Source of the DNA: Icerya purchasi
Taxonomy: Eukaryota; Arthropoda; Insecta; Hemiptera; Monophlebidae
NCBI GenBank assembly: GCA_039619475.1
Contig: CM077115.1
Coordinates: 505,383,352 to 505,447,351 of the forward strand
Direction of reading: 5' to 3'
DNA: 64,000 nt
Shown here: in pieces, positions 1 through 12,862 of the stretch
Layout: every line of letters begins with the position of its first letter
Position numbering within the stretch: position 1 is the first letter of the stretch
Notes under the pieces: generated by a model
Databases searched by the model: none
What the model was told of the DNA's origin: nothing
Seen by the model: only the letters and a program-made list of their open reading frames with translations
Position numbers and translations under genes: made by a program

Positions 1-139
1 ATAAATGACGAATAAAATAATTTACTTTAGAAACGTTTTCGTACATAGTCCATCATCCAGCTGACAACGCAGACTATGCAGAATTAGAACAAAAAGCACA
101 CTGCAGAGAAATCATAGAACTACTGTTTTGATTTTTTAT

Positions 140-345
140 AAAAACTTGAAAAGTTTGTGAAAAGTTCAAAAAAATGCGAAACATAGCGGTCTCTTCACCT
201 TAGCGGCTCGAGTATTATGTTTTGGACATTTAGAAAAATATGCATGTTTAAGAAGATATTACAGGAGAAATATAACAGACGTTACAACTTAAAATTTGTA
301 CTTCGTAGGTCACAAAAATTTCGGAGATAGAAAAAAATTATTTTT
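140..345 (+). repeat. Isolated diverged monomer of the 288-bp repeat
   Basis: The stretch beginning AAAAGTTCAAAAAAATGCG at 160, then a TAGCGGCTCGAGTATTAT block near 200, follows the same order of words as the tandem units at 26742-27880. Its similarity is clearly lower than among the array units, so it is an old dispersed copy. No target duplication was found. Confidence 0.4.
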
Positions 346-1364
346 GCTTTTAATTTCCGAAACTCTTACTTGATAGTTATAAATTGGTTATGTTTAGCTG
401 ATAAAATCTCTTTTAAAAGTATGTTTATTTTTGTTTTTTTGTTTTTTTTACAATTTTTACCGTCCCTGACGTATCAGTTGTTCGAGGATTACACATTTTT
501 TGGAAGAGTGTTTTTCGTAATTTATGTGCACAATTTCAAATTTATATGTTAAACGGTTGCAGAGTTATTCAATTTTATCTGTTTTTTTGTTTTTTTTTAA
601 TTCCAAATCGTTATATTAACATTTTGTGTGTATTATTCGCTTATGAAGTTCTAAAAATGATAGTGCGGGTGATGTCAGTTTATCTTCCGTTGATGCATTT
701 ATTACAATCCTTGATGTTTTTTTTGTTTTTTTTTTTTTATTTAATGCAAAATTGCTCAAAGTGCATAGAGTTTAAAGCAATGTAGAAGGAATTTTGAGAA
801 TCAATGTATCTCACTAACATCTAAGAACCACCACGGCGCGGGTACAATAAAACAACCAGAAATCTAAAACGGTCTTCAAGATGTTCATATTTGACCGACA
901 ACCATTCGTTTGGCCGGTTAGTTTACCCTATTTCTAATTTACTCTGCGGTCAGTGAATCACATCCAAACGAATAATCCTCAATATGGAACTGGTTCATTA
1001 ATATTAAATTTTAAAAAAAAAAAATATAGAAATAGGTATAAATAAGAAATTACATCATCAGTTGTGGCAGAAATCAGGATATGTAAATTACAAAAAAAAT
1101 TATATTATTACATTGATGGATGTCATTTGTCAAAATTTATTAACAATTGAAATATAGAAAAGATTTCTTATAAATCAAGTAACGAAAGTAAATCATTTGT
1201 TAATAAATGCAGAAATATTTGAAAGAAAAATATATGCTATACAATTTTAGGTAGTCCACTGGTAATTCTAATAAGATTTTATATTTTTATTAGTATTTTT
1301 AACTAATCTGAAATAACGAGAAACTGATATAATTTGAAAATATGAAATAATTTAATAAACTGCA

Positions 1365-1560
1365 ATATATATATATATTATAAATCCCATTCTTCGAATC
1401 TCACCATGAGGACACCCTTTTGACTCCCAGGTGATAGTCTTCTATAATTCTTATTAAAGAGTCGGTTTTAATTGACATTTTTAAATGTCAAATAAAAACG
1501 TAACATCTAATCGATACAAAAAGGTTACATGAATTGCCATATTACTTCAGCACAAAAATA
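1365..1560 (+). repeat. (TA)n-linked repeat, family C copy 1
   Basis: A (TA)n tract at 1365-1380 is followed by about 180 bp that resembles 33177-33385. The two share an exact 19-base word, AGTCTTCTATAATTCTTAT, at 1436-1454 and 33287-33305, and a weaker GTAACAT or GTTACAT segment downstream. The class is unknown and the copy contains no reading frame. Confidence 0.5.
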
Positions 1561-2952
1561 GCCAGATATGTATTGTGAACCACGAAGGCTGATGTGATTA
1601 TTTATAGGGTATTTTGTTATAATAATAAGAAATTAAAATTTGAATTTTCTTGGTAAACCATCTATTAATTATACATTTTTATTTAAAGTAAAGTAATTAT
1701 TAGTGTAAATTTAATAGAAATATTGTAACGATAGATCTGGCTAATCTGTATCATTTTCTCACTTACAGTCTAATTTCTAAATAGTACATTTTTACGGGAA
1801 TATTAACGTAACGTAATTTTGTAGAGAAGATCGCTAAAACAGAGAGTGGTTTAGTGTAAACTAAATCATTAAGAATTTCTGTACTAGTTGTCCGTAGACT
1901 AGATGTAAAATTTAATATTATTAAACCGCAGTATAACGGTAACCTTAAAGTTAACGTAAATTAATTATTATTATTATTATTATTATTAAAATGTATATCT
2001 TTGGGCGAATAACTACACTAGCGGAGTTTGAGGTTGGGTAACAGCTATAACAGATACATAGAGCTGGATAAATTTCGAGATAGACTGGTAGAGGCTAAAA
2101 GATTACTTCTGTTTTCGCTTCGTGGAGAACCGCGACATCGATACGCAGCTTGGTACGAAAAATTTATCAGCGTCAGTTCACGCACGTTGTTGAAAAATTA
2201 ATTTCTTGTACGTTCGACGTGAATATATGTATGTGTGACGGTCGCTGAAAAAAGGTACACAGTGTCAGAAAATAATTAATCGAAAAAAACGCGCTGTAAA
2301 GTTTCGCTGTATACATATATATTGTACTTTAAGGTAGTAATTTTAAACATCTAAAATTACGATTTAGAACAGGACAAAGATTGTTTGCACCAATTTCACT
2401 TATTTCTCACGTTAAAGATCATGTGCTTTTTCAAGTGCACGAAATCGTTTTCAAGTCAAAACCGCATTTTTGATTTCTATCATTATAAATTCAAAAAATA
2501 ATATATATATGTATATATATATATATATATTGAGAAGAAGGAGATGGCGTATGTATAAATATATTATATTTGCATCCACCAGAAATTAAACGAAACATTA
2601 TTTCTTAAAATAATATTGAATATTAATAATGATTTACAAACCTTTGGAATGGTTTCAAATTTAATTCTTAATCGTTATTATTTTGAGACTTCGGTAAATA
2701 AATATAATAAGGTTATAAATGAAATTGAAAATTTGTATAATTTTAATTTATCTTGCAGTGTGTATAATTTATAAGTTTAGCTTTTTGCCGTTTTTATACC
2801 ATTTTATAATAATTGAACTGGATAAAAAAGTAAATTTGAAAACATTTCATAGTGGACGATTTATACTGATAATTCGTTATTACCAGTTTCATTGAAGACT
2901 ATTGTTTATTGCGTGTAGCTGAGTATCTAATATATTTTCTTGTACGTTAAAG

Positions 2953-5900
2953 GTTCAGACTGGATTTGGAAGAACCGGGGAACATTTTTGGGGTTTCGAA
3001 ATGCACGGGATTAAGCCAGATATCGTAACTGTAGCGAAAGGAATCGCTAATGGTTTTCCTATGGGCGCTGTGATTACAACGAAAGAAATTGCTGAAGTAT
3101 TAAATTATTCATCGCATTTCAATACTTTCGGCGGCAATCCACTTTCTTGTCGTGTTGCTCGAAAAGTCCTGCAAGTTAGTATTTAACTTTAAATAAACAA
3201 TTTTTCTTTTGCCTACATCTCGCAGTAAAATGAGCCATGCGAATTTGGAAAAAATATTACACGAATAAATTCTCTGGATATTTGTAGAATTTTCCGAGAT
3301 AGCTAACTTTCACAATCAAAAAAAACACTTCTATATCACGTGGTCGTTACCATTTTGTAAAATAGTGCCCCTAGAGTACTCATTTATTCTTGATGACTTC
3401 ATCCGTCATAAACAATTTTTCAGTTTTATGCATGGAAATTAACCGATTTTATGGGAGATCAATGGAGATGAGTAGTTTTCCAGTTTTCTCACATCACAGA
3501 TAGTAGGAAGGGTTTACTTAACATTTTTAAGCAACCGATTTTCGATTATCCCAATACTAGCGCTTATCCGGTCGTTCTATTGTTGTCTCTATTATTCGTA
3601 TGCGCTTTAATCATTCTCTGTTTGCCTTTCACTCGTTTTCGTTTTTCATTGGTTTCCTCTCTGTGCTGTCCTACTCATCATGTGTTCTTTGGGTGTTCAT
3701 CTCTTTCTGCTGAGCGGTCTGCTTTCTGTTCCAGTCTGCTGTGACTTGGTCTTCCCGCTTCATATTGCGCCTTTTGTACACATCGTTCCCACTATTTGTT
3801 CCTTCCTACTAACAATTTCTGACCGTATCAAGATATAATTGACTCCTTCCTTTTCTGATTGTTTCTGGATAAAGATTTCTAGTTGACGAGCCGAAAAAAA
3901 ATCTCATTCATTTTTCATTTGTTTTCAAAATTAAAGAAATTGCCAGCTTTTTAATAAAACGGTACGTACTCACGGGGTTTAACAAATGATTAAGTATTTT
4001 GTAGTTGTCGTTCTTTTTAATAATCAGGGCTGCGGTACAACAGATTTCAATAATTTTTTACCAATTTATTCGTTTTGTTTTTATCACTTCATCAAGAAAG
4101 AGGTAATGACTTCTGGGGTTAGTTTATAAATAGCCTCCCCATTTTATTTTGTATTTTTTAATAACAAACAGACCAGACATATATATCAATGACTATGTCA
4201 TTCTTAACCCGAGGTACGCTGCATTTCTATGATTATGTCCCGTTACTTTATGTAAAATAACAAAGGTTAAATGTTGTGTTGTGCATTTGCTACGATTTTG
4301 TTGAAATTTAAGACGGAAAAGAATGACGTAGTCAATTGAAAACAGTTTTTTAAAAAGAATTTTAGAGAAAAAAAAAGAGTTGGGATTAAGGAAGCTTGTC
4401 CCTTTGCGTGGCCCGAAAGGTAGAGTTTATATATATATATATATATATATATGTAATTCTAGAGTGTTTTTACCAATTTTTACTGTAATACATTCTTCTA
4501 ATGGAATTTAATTTTGTTACAAATAGCACTAAATGTTATATATCGAAATTTTCTTCAAATTTTTTAAATATTAAGTTTTCCACAGGGTTCAAAGAGAGTA
4601 AATGATTAATTATAATTCCATAAAACACATCATCGAGGTCATAATTTTTCGTATGCCTATTTTTAATTATTCCATTTTTCTGTTGCTGACAATATCTTAT
4701 TTATTTATAAGAGTGGATACCATATTTTTAATAAATTCAAAAACACGAACGCCACACATAAATAAGCGAAAAAGTAGAGTTTAAAGCAATATGAATCAAA
4801 GAATAACGGTAAAACCGCTTAATATGGAATGGGTATTTCAGAATTAAATCGGATATATAATATTTTATTCGAATGCTAAGAAAACGAGATCTACAAAATT
4901 TGCTTTGAAAAAAAAAAATGAATATACCATGAAAGAAAAAATATCCCACACTTTTCACAAGATCTAACTCCGATGATCTCGCAACATTGGTAACGAAAGA
5001 AGTTGGAATAGCATACCGTTTGTAGTATTTTTGTTAATGTTATAAAAAAGTGAAGTCGCTAATAATGGGAAGAAGTGAAAATACAAAAGATAACTCTGGT
5101 GTGGTTACAAAACAGTAGCTAGGAATTAACATCGATAAGTTTTGCTGATGTGTTTAATGATCGTTATACAAGATTATTTTTCGTCTATAGAAATCTATTT
5201 TTCTCGCGAAAAAAAGATCAAAATACGGTCTGTAATAATTTTTGAAGGTAAATGTTGATCTGCGTGCCAAGATTTTAGTCGCAATAACCGATTTGTCGTT
5301 ATAATATGTCGTAATTAACATATGCAATTCTGCCGCTTCTAACTAAATTCGTCGCTATAGCCGGTATTTGGCTATAACCGATTTCATATGTGTGCAAAAT
5401 AGTTATATAAGTATGTTGTGCAAAATAATGTAATGTGAAATTTTGTATTTCGTTTTAATAAGTACTATAAAATTGAAATGTATAATCTTATTTGTAATTT
5501 TAATACTAAATTTTCAAAATCAATGCAAATTAAAAGAAATTCTTAACCTGTTTTTGTAAAAGAAGTAGTTTATATTATGTTGCTCATTAAAAAAGTGCTT
5601 TTTAATTTCTTTGGTTTTAATTTTTGCTTAAGCCTAAATTATAACGTCACTCCCCCATATATATATATATATGTATGTATGTATTTAATTTTATATTACA
5701 TTGATATTTTTAACGTGAAATTCGTTTTTAGATTGGGAGTAAATACTTAATTTGCGTGACCTATGATACATTTTGTGTGATGTAACAAAACCGCGATTAT
5801 TAATGGTGTATTTGCGAGTAATAATGTAAATTATCATTTATAGGTTACACTGTATGTGTTCGGCAACTCCCAGAAACGTGTTTCACGCTTCTATGCTCTT

Positions 5901-8709
5901 AGCATAATATTTAAAGCACGTTTTTTTCTTCTCTTTTCCTTTTATCTAATTATTTATTTTGGTATGAAAAATCATGCACTACATTAATACGCTTCTAAAA
6001 CTGTAATGCTTGGAACACTTTTTAAGCGAACACGAACATAAGATAGAAATACCAGTAATTACAGGTAATAGTAAAAGGTATAATTAGGCGAGTCAATTCA
6101 AAAATCAGATACGCTGCTAAAATTGTAATGCTTAGAACATTTTTTGTGAGCGAACACGAACCTAGAATGGAGATACCAGTAATTACAGGTAATAGTAAAA
6201 GATGTAATTAGGCGAGTCGATCTAAAAATCAGATAATTTAAAATTACCTCTAAGCGATGAACTGTCGCGAAAGAAAAAACATCAGAGTTTAAAATGTTTA
6301 TTTTTGTATGTTCAGAAAATACACATATTTTTTTTATCAGGAGTTTTTGCGGTAAAAAACTAGGAAGAGTACATTAATCAATTTAAAATGAAAATTACAA
6401 CTAAATAAATGTAATATATTTTTTCTCTATTGATTTCTGCGCCAGTACTGCAACGTCAGTCGAGGCGCAAGCGTGGAAAAGAAGGTCGCGGAATCGGAAA
6501 AAGCGTTGGTAAGCTTAAAAAAGCTGAAAAGTTTTAGTATATTTGTAGCAATGTCGAATAATGTCAAATAAAATTTTTCGAAAACGAGTTATATAAAAAT
6601 TAAATTCTGAGTAGGTTAGGCTTTGCGTAAATATTGTTATTATCTGCAAGTCCGAAAATTAATACTGCAAACAGAGAAAATTAAACTATTTCGGTTACAT
6701 TATGAAGAATTGTCGGAAAAAGTGAGTCTAGTATTAAGAGATAAAGTAACGGAGAAAAGAAAAGCGTTGAAAATGCATATTCTGACAGATGATTGGATCT
6801 TAGTTTTTCCTGTCAAATGAATAACTGTTTAGATTAACTGAACGATAAAATTGCTAAACTGGCACAAAATTAGAAGCAGATAGACGACACTGAAAGGAAA
6901 AAGAAAAAAGTCGCCAATTGAATTTAGTTATTCTATCAAATCTGCTATTAACAACAACAGGAAACTGAGAAAAAGAAAAATGAGCAAGAGAAATGCCTAG
7001 TTGCGTTCTAGTCGCACGAATTATCGATGAAATATTGTTTTCTTTATTTTAATTTATTTAATTTTTTTTTTTTTTTTATATATTCCGGTAATTCAAAATC
7101 AGTCCCAAGCGCGTATTTATCCTAACAGGAGATTAAGTCTATTAATGTAAAAAGTTGAGGAAAATCTAAGTTGACGTTTTAAAGTAAATAAATAAAAATC
7201 TAATTTGTGCACAATATTGAATATTCTTATTCGAGAAAAATATATATTTGACTTAAACGAATTATGCATTTTGATTCGTAGTTTATAACTAATCAGATTT
7301 ACCGAAATGGTAGAGAAGGTGCTGATTTAGTGTGAAGACAAATATTCGTATTTTGTCATTTTAAGCTATTTTAAATCACTTTAATTTACATTTTATCGGT
7401 TTAACGCAAAGAAACTGAAGTCTGAATTTGCAGGTGAACGCGTAATTTTTTCCCCCCTTAAAATTAACTATTTGGTCACCGCCAATTATTAAATTATCTC
7501 ATCTTTTAATTCCTAATAATAATATAACCATACAACGTTAGCGGTTCCCGCTCTCTTTATAGCTAATGCTTAATTTTCGCAACATATTTGTAGGTTTATT
7601 ATAATGAAATAATTGTAGCGTTACAATTCTTTATCAACTTTTCCGGCATTTTTTATTGTTGAATTTTGTAAGCACTGTCGTCGTCAGCATTAAGTTATAA
7701 CATGCGGGCTATAATAGTATAAGATTGTTTTATAAAAATATCGGATAATAAAACGATTAGAGATTTCCTTGTGATATACTGAACAAAATTAGATTTATAG
7801 AAACGATGATTTATCCCGATTAAAATGGACCTCGCCTGGTGTTCGGCCTGAATGCGTAGCATTATCTAGAACCAGTCATTCGCTGTTTGGAAGAGTAAAT
7901 AAATCTCGTTTTTGTCGAATTTTCGTTCGTGACTTATTATTAAAGTGTGAACGTTTTTAGGTTATAGAAGAAGATGAATTACAGTATAACAGTAAAAAAG
8001 TCGGCGATTATTTGATACAAGAATTAGTCAAGCTTAGAGACGAATTCGAATGTGTGGGTGACGTCAGGGGAAAGGGTCTAATGATCGGCGTTGAATTTGT
8101 GCAGAATAAAGAGACTAAAGCGCCTCTTTCGTCAAAAAGTTTTGCCGGTATCTTAGAAGACTGTAAAGATATGGGCGTACTGATTGGTCGAGGTGGCTTC
8201 TATGGAAATGTAAGTATAATTTTTGCTTTTAACCTAGTGTCGGATGGAACATTATTCGGTTTTTAGACGAAAGTTAAACCGAACAAACACGTGTTCGCAT
8301 GTGGAAAAAAAGTAAACAAAACCGAAGAAAAGAACAAAATAATTTTCGATTAGAACGTGCGCAATTGTTGATTGTTAAAACCAACGCGAAAGAATTATTT
8401 CGATCTTTTTATTTTACAGAGTACCGAAGTATCGATTTATTTCTTCATTTTTATTTCTCTCTCTTCGACAGTTAAATATTTTCTGAATATTATATTGTGC
8501 TTCACATATTTTTCCATTTAAAAATTATTACGGTGTCTTTAATTTGCACGCGATACTTAATTGCTGGTAAAATATTTGAAAGCCGCGATTATTACCGATG
8601 TTAAATTCAGTGAGAACCCCAAATCTATGGTCTAGAGCGAAAATAATGATTTTTCAATTGTGAAAAATATTCAATCGTATAATATAAAATTTAAAAAAAA
8701 AATTTTTTG

Positions 8710-8740
<31 letters not shown>

Positions 8741-11700
8741 AATGTCTATTGCAAATTTCTAGAGAATTTTGTGCAATCCTCTGTTTCGATTTTGGTCAAA
8801 GTTTAATTTTTGATTAGTTCTAATTTTTAATTTCCGCTTTTTAATGCGAATAATGACATGAAATCCGTCACATTCTTTTATCTACATTATTAATTATTTT
8901 CATGTTACTTTTAAACAGGATCTTTTTGTGTTATTACGAGGGTGGTTCAAATATAAACCGGAATTTTTAAATAAATGCGCGAAAAACTTATTGTGGAAAA
9001 AGTGGTTGCACTGGCAGTTAGACCGGTTTGTTACGAAGCGTGTAGAGCAATTAGAACCGCGTAACGTCACTTTTTAGTGTAGTTAGAGCCATGAGTGAAA
9101 AAGAAGTACCAGTGTCTGTTGCGCAACGCATCATTATTCGTTTTTTAGTCAAAGACGACGTAAAATCCGTGGAAATTTACCGAAAATTACGCGAACAGTT
9201 CGGGGATTAGTGTCTCTCCAAAACTCAAGTGTACGAGTGGTGTTCCGCGTTTCGAAAAGGACGTGAAGTGGTGTCAAACATACCACATGCGCGGCGCCCA
9301 AAAACCAGCATTACAGATGAACACGTCAAAGCCATCGAACAACTCATTTTGGCTGACCGACGCGTCCGTGTACGCGATATGACCGACGAATTGGGCATCA
9401 GCATAGGTAGTATTGAGACAATAATTCATGATCGGCTAGGTTATCGCAAAATTGCAGCCAGATGGGTGCCAAGACTTCTGAATTTTGAACAGAAATTCAC
9501 TCGTTGGGAAGTTTGTACGCGTCTCCTGCAGCGGTATGAAGAGGAAGGAGAGAATTTATTGCGGCGAATATTCACCACGGACGAAACTTGGGTACACTAC
9601 TATACGCCGGAGAGTAAACGCTCGTCTATGGAGTGGCGGAAGAAAAAAGAGGGAGCGCCAGTCAAAGCGAAGGTTACACAGTCAGCTGGGAAGGTGTTGT
9701 GTACCGTGTTTTGGGACATGAAGGGAGTGATCGCAGTCGATTTCCTAACTGAACAACGTACTGTGACGGCGCAGTATTACAGTAACCTCCTAAAAAACAC
9801 AGTCAAACCGGCCTATCGAACAAAAAGGCGCGAAATTCCGATCCGTAGTGCGATACTGCTTCAAGACAACGCCAGGCCACATACCGCTCGGCTCACGATG
9901 GAGACATTGGCCGAATTCGGCTGAGAAACACTTGAACATCCTCCTTACAGTCCAGATTTGTCGCCTTGTGATTATTATTTGTTTGGCCCGTTGAAAGAAG
10001 CACTTGGTGGACAACGTTTCGACAGCAACGATGAGGTGGAATCGTTCGTGCGCAAATGGCTATGTGACAAGCCGCGAGATTTTTACAAAAAAGGAATAAA
10101 AAAATTGCCGGAGAGGTGGAAAAAGTGCGTAGCGTGCGAGGGGGGTTATCTCGAAAAATTGTAAAAAATATGAGCACTGTAAGTATAAAATAAAAATTTT
10201 TATGACGAAATTCCGGTTTATATTTGAACCACCCTCGTATTAGTGAAAAATAACATCGCCGAATGGTTAGCGAGAGTCGGTTTCGTGACTACATTATTAA
10301 AATTTTTTATATAGCCTGAGGTTAGCATTGTACTTTTCAGAAAATTATCCCGTGCCATATGATTCGGGAACCCATATCGGGTTTATATTTGATATAAATG
10401 CCATTTTACAGATTCATTCATCTATATATATATAGCGAGACGAGCCTTTTGCTGATTTTATCACATAGCTTTATAGTCGGTTATTCGACATTCTCTTTAA
10501 AAATTCGTTCTAATATTTAAAAATTTAAAATGGAAAGTGACTTAGAGATCCTGTAAACATACCCGTGTAACAGGGTCTAGTATAGAAAGGAGCGAATTGA
10601 ATCGGTAATTTTGTAACAAATGTTCAAAAACGGTCAAATTATAATTAGCGCTGTACAACATAGCCGGGAGAATAAAAAAGAAGATATTATAGCCGCGGTT
10701 AAACTAACTAATTCGCTACGCTTTTATAATTTCTCGGATTTATCTTGTCATTCCTATTACTTCTTGTTTTCTTTTTTGTTAATTTTATATTCTCAATTGT
10801 ACTTTGCTTTTCGTTTTTTTTTGTTTTTTTTTTGTTTTTTTTAACGAAATTATTTTAAGTACTGAACTTTTTTATTGTGGTTCGTTATCCGCGCTTATTC
10901 ATTTAACGAAATGTAAAGAATCTTCGTTTTTCTGGTAACGGACTACCGTTTAAAATTGGTTTCCGACATTTCGTATAGTGTTGCGTGGGTGGGGCCATGT
11001 CGACCAGTTACTCATTAAATAGCTTCTTAAACGATATTTAATTGTTTCTTAATCATTGAACCTTAATCAGTATTAATTTTATATTTTCGTTTACTACTTC
11101 GTTTTTCTTTCTCGTTAAACAAGAAAAAAACAAACAAAGTTTGAAACATATATTAGCGGAGGCTTATTTCTCGGAGTGCTGTGAACAGTGAGGATGTTGA
11201 AATAGAAACAAGGTGATATTTTTTAACATTAAACTAATTTTTCGATTATAAATCACCTAGAACTGTGTTAATGGACATTCAGCCGAAATACGTTGTCAGT
11301 ATTTTAGCGAAATTAAACTGCCAATGTCGTTGTATTGCACTAGCAATAGTTAAAAAGGAAAGTTGGGAAATAATGGTAAATTTATTTCTTAAGAATAACT
11401 CTATAAATTTAAAAAACAAATAATTCAAAAAGAGTATCAAACTTTATCGACGAAGGCGTAAAAAGCTATTGATGTACGTTTTCGATGTCGGCAGGTTTAT
11501 AAATCTGTATTTTTAAATTTCTGCTACGGAAGCTCGTCGTCTCCTCACTAATGTGTATTTTTGCCCGCAAAAAGAGTTACATTAAAAACTTGCGCTGTCT
11601 ATTTGCAGGGGAGTAAAATTATGTTTCTTTTTTTCGGTACGGGGCATCGAAAATTTCATTCGTCGTCAAGATTATGTTCTTTATTATCTGGAATAAATTT

Positions 11701-12681
11701 TTGTAAAAGACTCCTCCGGTATCAAAAAAATCATCCAGGTAAAATTAAAGGTGAATCTCAGAGAGAAAGCAACCGGTCTGTGCATAATATTCTCTTTAGA
11801 TTCATTAGACCTTTATAAGTACACTATGAAAAGTTTAATTGTACAATATCATCCGCTATACCGTACCAAATTAATTTTTGTTTTATATTAATTTATCCGA
11901 GTCCTTAGTTTAAATTTCGTATTAAATTTCATCGATCGGGCAATTCTGTCGATGATGAACTATTATTGTCATTCGCATTGTATGAAAATACCGATGAAAG
12001 AGGGATAAGGAAATAGAAAATGACCGATCGCCTTATATGTGAAACATGGTAGCCAGTCCGCGCTTTCTTTGGAATTTTGCAGAATTGTGAGTTACCGTAA
12101 TAATTCTGCGAAGATACACACGCATTATGGGTTTTGAAATTGTCGCATTTGGGAATAGGCTAAAAACTGGCCACCCTAGAGAACTTTTAGATTTACTTCG
12201 CGTTATTCGTCTTCTTTCTCGTTATTAACCCTATGGATACATGTCTGTGTGCTGAACGTCACGATTGCAGTATTAGGGAAAACGTTTAATTTTGCATAAA
12301 AAGAATGTTGTGAGATAAACATGCACTGATATTAGTTCCTAAATAAATATTCGTGTTTTTTATTTCTTTTTGAAAAAAATGATTTATTTCGTTTTCATAC
12401 AAATGAAATATCGACTTGTAGTGAATGCACACAAAAATCGTTTTGAGGAAGCGGACTATAGAGAATCTTTTTACAAAGTAAAATCTATAAATGATATTTA
12501 TATTAAAAGAAAAAACCTAAATTAAAAGATGCGAAAACATAAACTGTCATATTTGGTTATGTTTATTGTTTTTCAGGTTATGAGATTTACCCCGCCTATG
12601 TGCATTGGTATCGAGGATGCTAAATTTGCTGCAAACGTACTAAGGAAAGCGCTGAAAAAATTTTACGAAAAGCCAAATTAA
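2953..12681 (+). CDS. AGXT2: Alanine-glyoxylate aminotransferase 2-like, last three exons (partial)
   Basis: The coding exons are 2953-3174, 7961-8209 and 12577-12681 (stop TAA 12679-12681), giving 74, 83 and 34 codons, all phase 0. Each has an AG acceptor, and the donors are GTTAGT and GTAAGT. The 191 residues match the C-terminal part of class III PLP aminotransferases of the AGXT2 type, usually about 500 residues and mitochondrial, which transfer an amino group to glyoxylate or related oxo acids. Visible motifs are [16 protein letters not shown] with the Schiff-base lysine encoded at 3037-3039, HFNTFGGNP near the cofactor phosphate site, and [13 protein letters not shown]. The [10 protein letters not shown] wording fits AGXT2 better than the related phospholyases. 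The earlier exons, with the start codon and mitochondrial signal, are not in the window; I found no upstream exon in 1-2952. The reading frame is clean, so the gene is probably functional. Seen: exons, motifs and splice sites. Inferred: function from family knowledge. Confidence 0.93.
3560..3901 (+). repeat. Pyrimidine-rich A-tailed retroposon, copy 1
   Basis: This C/T-rich stretch ends in TTCTAGTTGACGAGCC and then a run of A, which looks like a retroposon 3' end. Its body aligns with the reverse complement of 41770-42060, sharing TATTCGTATGCG-like and CGTTTTCGTTTTTC words in the same order, and of 52337-52760. No tRNA-type promoter boxes are evident, so it may be a truncated LINE 3' region or a SINE of unknown origin. 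Confidence 0.6.
4181..4437 (+). repeat. (TA)n-linked repeat, family B copy 1
   Basis: The sequence starts with ATATATCAATGACTATGTC, continues through TATGTCCCGTTAC and an AAAAAGAATTTTAGA block, and ends in a (TA)n tract at about 4427-4453. The same succession of words is present at 33901-34128 with scattered substitutions. The class is unknown and there is no reading frame. Confidence 0.6.
5989..6231 (+). repeat. Tandem duplication, period about 122 bp
   Basis: Two adjacent units start at 5989 and 6111. Both carry TGTAATGCTT, GCGAACACGAAC, ATACCAGTAATTACAGGTAA and TAATTAGGCGAGTC in order, with roughly one difference per ten bases. It lies inside the AGXT2 intron and has no coding potential. 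Confidence 0.8.
6450..7010 (+). pseudogene. Possible decayed helical coding sequence
   Basis: Several short frames read as charged heptad-like peptide, for example [20 protein letters not shown] near 6475-6535 and [20 protein letters not shown] near 6677-6736, followed by similar broken pieces up to about 6990. Frames shift and stops intervene, so this is not a working exon. It could be a decayed gene copy or chance low-complexity AT-rich translation. I do not recognise a family. Confidence 0.2.
8937..10237 (+). mobile_element. Full-length mariner transposon (1301 bp)
   Basis: Perfect 30-bp terminal inverted repeats lie at 8937-8966 and 10208-10237, starting CGAGGGTGGTTCAAATATAA. A TA target dinucleotide is present on each side (8935-8936 and 10238-10239). 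Length and layout are typical of mariner, with one intronless transposase reading frame inside. The perfect repeats and the near-intact frame point to fairly recent insertion. Confidence 0.95.
9091..10164 (+). pseudogene. Mariner transposase with two in-frame stops
   Basis: The frame runs from ATG 9091 to TAA 10162-10164, 357 codons, close to the usual 345 or so. It is interrupted by TAG at 9208-9210 (codon 40) and TGA at 9922-9924. Both look like single substitutions, of lysine and of the tryptophan usual before the EHPPYSPDL region. The N-terminal helix-turn-helix is split by the first stop. The linker motif WVPRLL and the D,D34D catalytic triad are intact: aspartates at 9580-9582 (TTDETW), 9865-9867 ([10 protein letters not shown]) and 9970-9972 (SPCDYY), with 34 codons between the last two. 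The enzyme would cut and paste its own element at TA. No frameshift is needed to read the whole protein, so only the two nonsense codons stop it. Confidence 0.92.
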
Positions 12682-12856
12682 ATAATTATAGTTGCTTATT
12701 TTGTCGATTTTTATTATTTATATTTAACGGATTTTTGTGTTACATTTTACGTGTATGCTTAGTAATGTATAATTTATAATTTAAAAGCACTTTACCGTAT
12801 CGGAAGATCGTCTAGCGATAGAATTGATTAGAAGAATAATTCGACGTTAATGTGTT

Positions 12857-12862
12857 AATAAA
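12857..12862 (+). terminator. Candidate AGXT2 polyadenylation signal
   Basis: AATAAA lies about 175 bases after the AGXT2 stop codon, in a sequence that turns GT-rich downstream. A second AATAAA occurs near 13055. Which is used cannot be told from sequence alone. Confidence 0.4.

Larger units (their letters stand above)
1..2952 (+). other. Intron sequence upstream of the first visible AGXT2 exon
   Basis: This is AT-rich DNA with no convincing coding exon on either strand. It holds a diverged monomer of the 288-bp repeat (about 140-345), T-rich runs at 420-740, and one copy of a (TA)n-linked repeat (1365-1560). I infer that it is intron because the exon starting at 2953 opens in mid-protein after a good acceptor. 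Nothing else is recognisable. Confidence 0.6.
3175..7960 (+). other. AGXT2 intron (4.8 kb)
   Basis: The intron begins GTTAGT and ends TTTTTAG. It contains a pyrimidine-rich retroposon copy (3560-3901), a (TA)n-linked repeat (4181-4437), a 122-bp tandem duplication (5989-6231), a stretch with broken helical coding character (6450-7010) and short (TA)n tracts. 4441-5988 and 7011-7960 hold nothing I recognise. Confidence 0.8.
8210..12576 (+). other. AGXT2 intron (4.4 kb) carrying a mariner element
   Basis: The intron runs from GTAAGT at 8210 to TTTTTCAG at 12576. It contains a long T tract (8708-8736), the complete mariner element at 8937-10237 in sense orientation, and otherwise AT-rich sequence. 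10240-12576 shows no exon or repeat that I can name. Confidence 0.8.

Noticed and set aside
9485..10177. Overlapping frames in the mariner on both strands
   Set aside because: The D,D34D frame explains this DNA; the others are shadows.
10256..10300. A tRNA-like A-box word (GCCGAATGGTTAGCGAG)
   Set aside because: No B box or cloverleaf follows, so there is no support for a tRNA or tRNA-derived SINE.
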